Source: Candidatus Fermentibacterota bacterium
GTDB lineage: Bacteria; Fermentibacterota; Fermentibacteria; Fermentibacterales; Fermentibacteraceae
DNA length: 7,806 nucleotides
Reading direction: 5' to 3'
Assembly: GCA_012523605.1 (NCBI GenBank)
Contig: JAAYTY010000027.1
Coordinates: 1-7,806 of the forward strand
Of this stretch, positions 1 through 5,623 are shown in pieces (positions within the stretch are counted from its first letter, which is position 1; the number at the start of each line of letters is the position of its first letter). The notes beneath the pieces are model-generated. The model ran no database searches and was not told where the DNA came from. It worked only from the letters and a program-made list of their open reading frames with translations. The translations under genes were made by a program, and so were the position numbers.

Positions 1-335
1 CGCGCTCCACCGGAGGGAACAGTGCGGAAAGAGGCCTGCCCTCCCCTGAATAGGTTCTGAAGCCCCTGCACCGCCCATAGCAGATACGAGAGCTCCGCAG
101 CCTCTAAAGGCTCGGGCAGGAACCTGCGCCTGCTCCTTCGCCTTCCGATCGCCTCCCTGAGCGGCATGCCGCCGAGGTGGTCATGCGGCGGCAGGACGAC
201 GTCCGGAACAGCATCGGAAGGCGCCTTCTGCCAGGGAGGGCAGGGCACGCCCTTTGCCTGGTCGCTCACGAAGTTGTTCAGCGTGCTCCAGGCCCGGTTC
301 TTCAGCAGATCGCGTGAGTCATCTTCACGAGGCAC
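1..335 (-). CDS. SagB/ThcOx-type nitroreductase-family oxidoreductase, N-terminal part (runs off left edge)
   Basis: Reading the minus strand from a GTG at 335-333 gives 111 intact codons up to the window edge. A strong ribosome site (GGGAGGTGG) lies just before the GTG. The opening has a short helical lead, then GVPCPPW (residues 29-35) and an acidic/proline stretch. The core follows: PLREAIGRRRSRRRF (58-72), ELSYLLWAVQG (81-91) and RTVPSGGA (104-111). The arginine-rich RRSRR element followed by LSYLLWA.QG and RTVPS.GAR is the signature of the SagB-type branch of FMN-dependent nitroreductases, in which these segments contribute to flavin binding. SagB and ThcOx oxidise azolines to azoles in modified peptides, but many genomes carry stand-alone homologues of unknown substrate, so the substrate here is open. 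No cyclodehydratase or precursor gene is visible. It follows the propeller gene by 27 nt and probably shares its transcript. The C-terminal half and stop codon are outside the window. Confidence 0.87.
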   Translation of the reverse strand, partial: MPREDDSRDLLKNRAWSTLNNFVSDQAKGVPCPPWQKAPSDAVPDVVLPPHDHLGGMPLREAIGRRRSRRRFLPEPLEAAELSYLLWAVQGLQNLFRGGQASFRTVPSGGA

Positions 336-362
336 CGTTCCACCTCCCGGGAAGGTTCTCGA

Positions 363-1487
363 TCACGGGAGCGCCGCGGGGTCCAGGCAGACAGCCCAGC
401 CGTCGGTGTCTCCCCGCTCGGTCGAACTGCTTCCCACCAGAACGGGCCTTCCCGAAGACGCGCAGATCATCCCCCTGCAGATTTCATCCAGAGTCCCGCC
501 GCAGGTTTCGAGCCAGAGGCTGTCCAAACCGGCATCGAAACCCCACGCGAAGAAATCCTTGTCTCCCGTGACTGCATCCTCGGAGGTTCCTGCCACGCAC
601 CAGCCGGCTCCCATAGGCCGGATGCCCTCCGCGCGCAGATCGTCATTCGTTGCGAAGACCAGTGAATCGCGTAGCTGGCCGTAACCCGATACATCGAGGA
701 TCATCAGGGCACAGGTGCGCCGCTTCGACCAGCATGCGGCCAGAACGCCTCCGTCTTCGAGCGGACTCAGGCCCATGGCGAAGTCGTAGGATTCACCGCC
801 CCACGACCCGCTCCACAGCTCGCCGCCCTCCTGATCGAGGGCGGTCAGAAATGCGTCACCTCCCCGGGACTGATAGGAGAAGGTCACTCCGCCTGCGACA
901 AGGTTTCCATCTGGGGTCACAGCCAGGCAGAAGGCCTTGTCCTGAGCCCGTCCGCCGATGGTCTTCGACCAGTCCTCGTTGCCGCTGGGGTCCAGCGCCA
1001 GCACCCAAAGGTCGCAGCCTCCGGCACCTGCGCTCCAGGTGTATCCCCCGGCATAGATTCCTCCTCCGGGCCTTGCGACGGCGCATGTTCCGGCATCCTC
1101 GAGCTCGCCGCCGAAGGTTCTCTGCCAGACCATATTGCCGTCCGCATCGAGCTTGATCACCCAGAGGTCGCTGTCACCGGATGAAGAAGGCGCTTCCCCG
1201 ACGGCATACACCGATCCATCGGGAGCACCTGCCACGGCATGAAGACACTCGTTGCCGGGACCGCCGATTGTCTTCTCCCACCGCATCACTCCCGAAGACG
1301 GAGAGACGCACATCAACCATCCGTCGGAGGAATTGTCGATGGAGTCAGTCATGCTGCCTGAAATGAGCAGCGCACCCGTTGGCGTCTCATCGATGCATTC
1401 CAGGCAGTCATCAAGGGGTCCGCCGGCTATGCTCGTCCATGCCAATCCGCAGGCCAGCGAACCGATCACGAGAGAAATGATCTCCAT
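363..1487 (-). CDS. Exported seven-bladed beta-propeller-like repeat protein
   Basis: This 374-residue protein has a hydrophobic N-terminus (residues 3-21, cleavage plausible near SIAGG) followed almost entirely by repeats. Each repeat reads roughly D-L-W-V-I-x-L-D-x-x-G-x-x-x-W-x-x-x-x-GG, then about 15 residues later a PDG-type turn and a GG strand. The first Trp recurs at 70, 121, 173 and 225 (period 51-52). The GG pair recurs at 22, 75, 126, 178, 230 and 330, with a degenerate copy near 281, so seven blades fit. The last D-G-W-A-V-C-L-D strand (362-369) would complete the blade begun at the N-terminus, the usual propeller closure. The family resembles the delta-60/PQQ-like repeats of secreted proteins; no enzymatic residues can be named. 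It has 15 cysteines, unusual for an exported propeller. There is no sorting-type C-terminus, so a periplasmic or surface-attached location is inferred. The ATG at 1487 has a modest AAAGG site; a CTG at 1502 would add Arg-Lys to the signal peptide. Confidence 0.84.
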   Translation of the reverse strand: MEIISLVIGSLACGLAWTSIAGGPLDDCLECIDETPTGALLISGSMTDSIDNSSDGWLMCVSPSSGVMRWEKTIGGPGNECLHAVAGAPDGSVYAVGEAPSSSGDSDLWVIKLDADGNMVWQRTFGGELEDAGTCAVARPGGGIYAGGYTWSAGAGGCDLWVLALDPSGNEDWSKTIGGRAQDKAFCLAVTPDGNLVAGGVTFSYQSRGGDAFLTALDQEGGELWSGSWGGESYDFAMGLSPLEDGGVLAACWSKRRTCALMILDVSGYGQLRDSLVFATNDDLRAEGIRPMGAGWCVAGTSEDAVTGDKDFFAWGFDAGLDSLWLETCGGTLDEICRGMICASSGRPVLVGSSSTERGDTDGWAVCLDPAALP

Positions 1488-1531
1488 GATCGCCTTTCGC
1501 AGGAATCCCCCCCGGTTCTACAGGAGTACGA

Positions 1532-1560
1532 TTTACCCTGTATTCCGGTCTTCGGATAAT
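1532..1560 (+). promoter_or_regulatory. Candidate sigma70-type promoter for the C-S lyase gene
   Basis: TTTACC (1532-1537) and GATAAT (1555-1560) are separated by 17 nt. They match the housekeeping consensus at 4/6 and 5/6, in an AT-richer patch of otherwise GC-rich DNA. A start near 1567 would leave a leader of about 60 nt containing an inverted repeat and the GGGAGGA ribosome site at 1619-1625. Assignment is by sequence alone. Confidence 0.45.
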
Positions 1561-1587
1561 AGTCCTGCGGCACGGGTTCCAAGTCAA
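1556..1587 (-). promoter_or_regulatory. Candidate divergent promoter for the propeller/oxidoreductase operon
   Basis: On the minus strand TTGACT (1587-1582) is followed by TATTAT (1561-1556), each a 5/6 match. The spacer is 20 nt, longer than the usual 16-18, so this is weaker than the plus-strand pair. The two -10 boxes overlap on opposite strands, so if both are real the divergent genes would compete for or share RNA polymerase binding. Confidence 0.3.
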
Positions 1588-1606
1588 GCCCCGGCCGTCG
1601 GGCTTG
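1585..1606 (+). repeat. Perfect 7-bp inverted repeat in the leader of the C-S lyase gene
   Basis: CAAGCCC (1585-1591) and GGGCTTG (1600-1606) are exact inverse complements around an 8-nt loop. The element lies between the candidate promoter and the ribosome site. It could be an RNA hairpin in the leader or a DNA-level operator. It is not followed by a T tract, so a terminator is unlikely. The GGGAGGA ribosome site lies outside it. Confidence 0.5.
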
Positions 1607-1628
1607 TTCGGGAAGGCCGGGAGGACAG

Positions 1629-2864
1629 ATGCAGGAACGCTTCGACGAAGTACTGGACCGCAGGGGAACATGCTCGTTGAAATGGGACGCCATGGGGCAG
1701 TTCTTCGGCGGCATCGAGGACGCTTTGCCGCTCTGGGTGGCCGATATGGACTTCGCCACTCCATCACCCGTTGTCGAAGCCATGCGAAGGAGGCTCGACC
1801 ATCCGGTCTTCGGATACGCGGCACGACCCCGGGCGTTCTTCGACGCTGTTGCGGGCTGGGTTTCGAGACGCTACGGATGGAGCGTTCCCGGCGAATGGAT
1901 CGTGGCCGTCCCGGGAGTCGTGCCGGCGACAGCCTGCGCAGTGCTGGCCCACACTGAGCCGGGCGACGGCGTACTCATCCAGCCTCCGGTCTATTTCCCG
2001 TTCAGGACGACGATCGAGACTCTGGGGCGGAAGGTCGTAGAGAACCCGCTGAGGATCAGGGACGGCCGCTATGCGATGGACTACGGCGACCTGGAGGAGA
2101 AGGCCGGCTCAGTGAAGCTGGCCATACTGTGCAGCCCGCACAATCCCGTGGGAAGGGTCTGGACGAAGGACGAGCTCAGGGGCTTCGGCAGGCTTCTCAT
2201 GAGGCGGGGCGCGCTCGTACTCAGCGATGAGATACATGCGGACATTGTGTTTCCCCCGAACAGGTTCGTCAGCTACGGAACCCTCGGAAGGGATTTCGCG
2301 GACAGAGCGCTCGTCTGCCATGCACCCAGCAAGACCTTCAACATGGCCGGAATCAAGACCGCCACGACCATCATCCCCTCACGGAAGCTTCGCGCCCGCT
2401 ACCAGGAGATGCTGATGGCGCTGGGTCTCCACGGCACTTCGTCATTCGGTATCCCGGCGCTGATGGCCGCATACGGGGAATGCGAGGAATGGCTGGAGGA
2501 TCTGCTCGTCTACCTGCGCGGCAACTACGAATTCCTGGGAAGCTGGCTTTCGGCGAACGAACCCCGCATCAGGCTGCATCCCATGGAGGGCACCTATCTC
2601 GCCTGGCTGGACTGCGCGGGGCTGGGCCTGAGCGATGCCTGCCTGAAGCGCTTCCTGCTCGACGAGGCGAAGCTGGCTCTTGACGAGGGGCCTCTCTTCG
2701 GAACCGGCGGTGAGGGATTCGTGAGAATCAACCTTGCGTGCCCGCGGGTCATTCTGGAACATGCGCTCGACCGGCTTGGAAGAGCTCTCGAGGCTGGAAG
2801 GAGCCGGGGAACGGGTGAAGGAGCGGGGGGCTCCAGCGGAATCCGAGAATCGGACACTCGATGA
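1629..2864 (+). CDS. patB: MalY/PatB-type PLP-dependent C-S beta-lyase (aminotransferase class I/II fold)
   Basis: This 411-residue cytoplasmic fold-type I PLP enzyme belongs to the MalY/PatB branch, whose members cleave the C-S bond of cystathionine or related cysteine conjugates to give a thiol, pyruvate and ammonia. The branch signature LPLWVADMDFATP lies at residues 33-45 and FGYAARP at 61-67. Cofactor and substrate residues visible are Tyr122 in PPVYF, Asn172 in SPHNPVGRVW, Asp200 in LSDEIHADI (pyridine nitrogen), Lys235 in APSKTFNMAG (Schiff base) and Arg366 in FVRINLACP (substrate carboxylate). All key residues are present, so it should be active; its exact substrate cannot be read from sequence. 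The start has GGGAGGA a few bases upstream. The family core ends near residue 388. A further Gly/Ser/Arg-rich tail of about 23 residues lies inside the overlap with the convergent gene and is probably an unstructured run-on. It is transcribed divergently from the propeller gene. Confidence 0.94.
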   Translation: MQERFDEVLDRRGTCSLKWDAMGQFFGGIEDALPLWVADMDFATPSPVVEAMRRRLDHPVFGYAARPRAFFDAVAGWVSRRYGWSVPGEWIVAVPGVVPATACAVLAHTEPGDGVLIQPPVYFPFRTTIETLGRKVVENPLRIRDGRYAMDYGDLEEKAGSVKLAILCSPHNPVGRVWTKDELRGFGRLLMRRGALVLSDEIHADIVFPPNRFVSYGTLGRDFADRALVCHAPSKTFNMAGIKTATTIIPSRKLRARYQEMLMALGLHGTSSFGIPALMAAYGECEEWLEDLLVYLRGNYEFLGSWLSANEPRIRLHPMEGTYLAWLDCAGLGLSDACLKRFLLDEAKLALDEGPLFGTGGEGFVRINLACPRVILEHALDRLGRALEAGRSRGTGEGAGGSSGIRESDTR

Positions 2865-3213
2865 CCGGCTCGTCGAAGCCCTCCTGAATTTTCATCCAGC
2901 GCTCCCTTGGGCTCCAGATGACGAGGATCAGCGTATCGGCTTCTGGCCCGCCGTTTGTCAGCTCATGCACAGATTCCGCGGACCTGTTCAGCCTGGCCGT
3001 CCTCTCTGCGACCCAGGCTGCGACAAGCTCTGAAAGGGTTCTTCTGACGGCTTTGATCTGAGCCGGGTACCGGTCCTTCTCCGTCTCCATCAGGAACTGG
3101 CATTCTGCGATCAGCCGCAGGATGTCGTTCATGACCTCATCGTGCTCGCGGAGCCTGTCCAGGCTGTCGCAGAGGCTGACTATCCGGTGGTCCAGCGACT
3201 CGATCGCCCGCAT
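2749..3213 (-). CDS. Small helical protein of unknown function
   Basis: I do not recognise this 154-residue protein. Residues 1-85 are charged and amphipathic, with leucines and isoleucines spaced for long helices (for example RIVSLCDSLDRL at 10-21 and VMNDILRLIAECQFL at 27-41, then TLSELVAAWVAERTARL at 59-75). This suggests a helical bundle or coiled coil. A short strand-like stretch, DTLILVIW (93-100), follows, then a proline-rich tail. There is no signal peptide or membrane segment. Coding is supported by codon use: of the first 54 codons only about six end in A or T, as in the neighbouring genes. The start is uncertain. The ATG at 3213 lies just after an in-frame TAG (3222-3220) and lacks a clear ribosome site; the ATG at residue 28 has GAGG close upstream. 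Its last 116 bp run antisense to the end of the C-S lyase gene. Confidence 0.62.
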   Translation of the reverse strand: MRAIESLDHRIVSLCDSLDRLREHDEVMNDILRLIAECQFLMETEKDRYPAQIKAVRRTLSELVAAWVAERTARLNRSAESVHELTNGGPEADTLILVIWSPRERWMKIQEGFDEPVIECPILGFRWSPPLLHPFPGSFQPRELFQAGRAHVPE

Positions 3214-3496
3214 GATGCTCTACAGGGTTTCTGCCTTCCGATGCGGGAACCTGCCGGCCCCCGCACCGCTTTGACAAAACGGGGGAGGCGTTGCCGTCCA
3301 CAGCCCGCCCGACGCCAGCCGAGCCTCTGGAGTAGCGTCCGACGCAGCCGGTGCGCCGCCTAACGGATTCGAAGAAGACGAAGGCCGGGGAAAGCGGATC
3401 GGCCGATTGACGGTCGTTGACATGAGCGCTTTCATATGCCAGTGTTTCAATCAATTCGGAAGCACCTTGAACTATCGCCGATGGAAGGGGAAGGAA
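3214..3496. promoter_or_regulatory. Non-coding region between divergent genes; leader of first C25 gene
   Basis: I see no convincing gene in these 283 bp. Plus-strand sigma70-like -35 boxes occur at 3407-3412 (TTGACG) and 3417-3422 (TTGACA), ten bases apart, but no good -10 lies at the right distance. AT-rich sequence (3430-3475) before the ribosome site would suit a promoter for the C25 gene. An isolated TTGACA also occurs at 3271-3276. No -10 or ribosome site was found for the minus-strand small gene starting at 3213. Confidence 0.4.
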
Positions 3497-5554
3497 ATGA
3501 GGTCTTCGGGTTTTGCGTTTTTCCTTTTTGCCTCGCTCCTGATCGTCACCGTCGCAGGCGGCGGCGAGATCGTATTCGACTACTCGCTCCCCCTCGATGA
3601 GGTGAGAATCGACCGCTTCGAGACCGGCAGCGTGGTGTCCTGTCCTGGGGGCGTGGTCTGCTTCGAGGAGGGCATGCCCAATCTGCCGGGAGTGTCCTGC
3701 TGCTTCGTCATCCCCCAGGGCACGACCGTTACGGGTGCCGAACTCGAGGTCCTCTCCGAGACGCAGCTCGAAGACCGCTACAACATCCTTCCCGTCCGGG
3801 TCACGGCGATCAGCCGGGTGCCCGGCCCGTTCATCTACGACGAGACGATATACCTCGGCGATGACGCATTCCCATCCTCCCCGGTGATCTCGACGGAAAG
3901 CGGCAACCGCACCGGCTTCAGGCTGGGCAGTGTGCTCTTCACACCCTTCCGCTACTCGCCGCTGACGGGCGAGCTCTCGGTGATCACATCCGCCAGGGTC
4001 ACCCTGCACTACGAGAACGACGCCACCGTCCCTGTCCTCAGGCTCACGCCGGCGCAGGTCGAGGGCGCCATGGACGTGCTTCAGAACATCGTCCGCAATC
4101 CTAGCGACCTTCCGGCATACGCCCCCGCCGATGACAACCCCAACACCCTCTGGTCCGCCTGGGTCTGCATCAGCGCGTCCGCGAACCAGTCCACGCTCAT
4201 GCCACTCGTGAACCACAGGGCTTCGCACGGAATGTCGGCCGAGTTCGTGTCGGTAGAGTGGATCTCCAGCAACTACACGGGATACGACACCCAGGAGAAG
4301 ATCCGCAACTACCTGAAGGACGCCTTCAACAATCACGGCCTCCAGTACGCCCTCATAGTCGGAGACTGGGGAAACACCCAGCGCATTTCGAAGCTCAACG
4401 TTGGGGGCGAAACGCTCAACGAAACCACCGACCTCTACTACAGCGATCTCGACGGAACATGGGACGCCGACGGCGACCATCAGTACGGCGAGAACACAGA
4501 CGGGCTGGACTACTACTCGGACATCTCCGTCGGCCGCTTCAGCACCAACACGATCTCGCAGATCCAGTCCATGGTCAACCGCACCGTCGAGTACGAAACG
4601 ATCTCGCCCTCGGGAGCATGGCGCACCAGCGCCCTCCTCGCGGGCGCCGGGCTGTGGCCCGAGTACGGCTACTGGGGCAGCTTCGTGTGCGATTCCATTT
4701 CGAAGAGGATCCCGGGGCCGTGGACCGAATACAAGCTCTACGAAAACACCAGCGGCCATCCCAACAACCAGATCACGATACTTAACCAGGGCGTCAGCTA
4801 CGCTCCCATGCAGGGACACGGCTTCTCTTCGGGCGTGTACTGGTACTATTCGCCCACCAACATGATCACCAATTCCAACTACACTCAGCTCACCAACTGG
4901 GGCAAGTTCCCGGTCTTCCACTCCATCGCCTGCCTGGCGGGACAGCTGTCGGTGAACGGCTGCATCGCGGAGCGCCTGATGTTCTGCACCACGGGTGGCG
5001 CGATCGCCGTCTGCTTCAATTCCAATAACGGCATCGGCACGCCTCCAGCCATGGGGCCCTCCGAACACCTCGAGGTGCATTTCTCCAATCAGATGTTCAC
5101 CTATGCAGTTCCCAGGATAGGTGACATGCAGGCCGCGGCAAAGGACGCCTTCAAGGCGGCGGGAGGGATGTCCTACCAGAACTGGGTTCTGCAGGAGAAC
5201 AACTGCCTTGGTGATCCCGCGACGCTTTTCATCATCTACCAGACCGGCATCGAGGAAGGTTCCTCCGGGCCGGGTGCGGTTCCGGCCCTCGGCCCTGCAT
5301 TTCCGAATCCTTCGCAGGGCTCGTTCAGCATGACCTGGAGCACCCCGGCCACGTCCGGTTTCACCGCCGGGCTCTACGACCTGAGCGGCAGGCTGGTGCG
5401 CTCTCTCGGCGCCTCCGCCTCGGCCGGCTCCTCGGGCACGCTGTACTTCGACGGGCTCGACGAGTCCGGCGAGCCGCTCTCCCCGGGCTGCTACTTCGTC
5501 AGGCTCGACAGCGAGTCCGGATCGGCCGTGTCCAGGGTGGTTGTGCTCGACTGA
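3497..5554 (+). CDS. Secreted C25 (gingipain-type) cysteine peptidase with C-terminal sorting-like domain
   Basis: This 685-residue protein starts at the ATG at 3497. AAGGGG lies six bases upstream and the ATG opens a clean signal peptide (Arg2, hydrophobic 6-19, cleavage near VTVAGGG). A longer in-frame start 30 codons earlier (3407) would bury this signal. Residues about 25-205 are beta-rich and resemble the propeptide-like region of C25 proteins. The caspase-like core spans about 220-580. It contains EKIRNYLKDAF (267-277), the strand YALIVGDW, an Asp-rich loop DLYYSDLDGTWDADGD (312-327), His441 in QGHGFSSG and Cys479 in HSIACLAG, the expected His/Cys dyad; it closes with LGDPATLF (571-578). 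Residues about 599-685 match the Por/T9SS type A pattern (FPNPSQG, LYDLSGRLV, GCYFVRL, SRVVVL). C25 enzymes cleave proteins outside the cell, typically after Arg or Lys; specificity here is not readable. It converges on a paralogue of nearly equal length. Confidence 0.92.
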   Translation: MRSSGFAFFLFASLLIVTVAGGGEIVFDYSLPLDEVRIDRFETGSVVSCPGGVVCFEEGMPNLPGVSCCFVIPQGTTVTGAELEVLSETQLEDRYNILPVRVTAISRVPGPFIYDETIYLGDDAFPSSPVISTESGNRTGFRLGSVLFTPFRYSPLTGELSVITSARVTLHYENDATVPVLRLTPAQVEGAMDVLQNIVRNPSDLPAYAPADDNPNTLWSAWVCISASANQSTLMPLVNHRASHGMSAEFVSVEWISSNYTGYDTQEKIRNYLKDAFNNHGLQYALIVGDWGNTQRISKLNVGGETLNETTDLYYSDLDGTWDADGDHQYGENTDGLDYYSDISVGRFSTNTISQIQSMVNRTVEYETISPSGAWRTSALLAGAGLWPEYGYWGSFVCDSISKRIPGPWTEYKLYENTSGHPNNQITILNQGVSYAPMQGHGFSSGVYWYYSPTNMITNSNYTQLTNWGKFPVFHSIACLAGQLSVNGCIAERLMFCTTGGAIAVCFNSNNGIGTPPAMGPSEHLEVHFSNQMFTYAVPRIGDMQAAAKDAFKAAGGMSYQNWVLQENNCLGDPATLFIIYQTGIEEGSSGPGAVPALGPAFPNPSQGSFSMTWSTPATSGFTAGLYDLSGRLVRSLGASASAGSSGTLYFDGLDESGEPLSPGCYFVRLDSESGSAVSRVVVLD

Positions 5555-5570
5555 TACGCGAAGAGACGAC

Positions 5571-5604
5571 AGGGGCCGGCCGGGGGCGACCCTGGCCGGC
5601 CCTT
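5571..5604. terminator. Bidirectional hairpin terminator between the two convergent C25 genes
   Basis: Bases 5571-5585 pair with 5590-5604: nine uninterrupted GC pairs (GGGCCGGCC with GGCCGGCCC), flanked by A-U and G-U pairs outside and one G-U plus three G-C pairs inside. The closing loop is GCGA, a GNRA tetraloop. It sits 16 bp after one stop codon and 19 bp after the other, in the only gap between the genes. T-richness on each side is weak (TTCTGTATGT on plus, TGTCGTCTCTT on minus), so termination efficiency is uncertain, but position and stability fit a shared terminator. Confidence 0.8.
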
Positions 5605-5623
5605 CTGTATGTACGAGTGCGGA

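Noticed and set aside
1..335. A thiazole/oxazole-modified peptide cluster inferred from the SagB-like gene
   Set aside because: No precursor peptide or cyclodehydratase gene is visible, and stand-alone SagB-like genes are common. The left flank is missing, so the idea cannot be supported here.
166..684. Overlapping plus-strand frames across the propeller and oxidoreductase genes
   Set aside because: They are low-complexity Arg/Ser/Pro-rich shadows. The minus strand carries clear repeats and a SagB-type signature over the same bases.
1585..1606. Riboswitch in the leader of the C-S lyase gene
   Set aside because: Only one 7-bp stem is visible, the leader is about 60 nt, and I recognise no SAM- or sulfur-responsive consensus.
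3220..3450. A 76-codon minus-strand frame upstream of, and in frame with, the small helical protein
   Set aside because: It is rich in Ser, Pro and Ala with no structure or ribosome site, and ends at a TAG just before the helical protein. It looks like leader DNA rather than a gene or a lost N-terminus.
3407..3496. A 30-residue N-terminal extension of the first C25 peptidase
   Set aside because: The internal ATG at 3497 has the better ribosome site and opens a standard signal peptide, which the extension would displace.
3137..5080. A 647-codon open frame on the minus strand opposite the first C25 peptidase
   Set aside because: It is an antisense shadow of a high-GC gene. It is rich in Val, Gly, Arg and His with no recognisable domain, while the plus-strand frame has a signal peptide, catalytic dyad and sorting domain.
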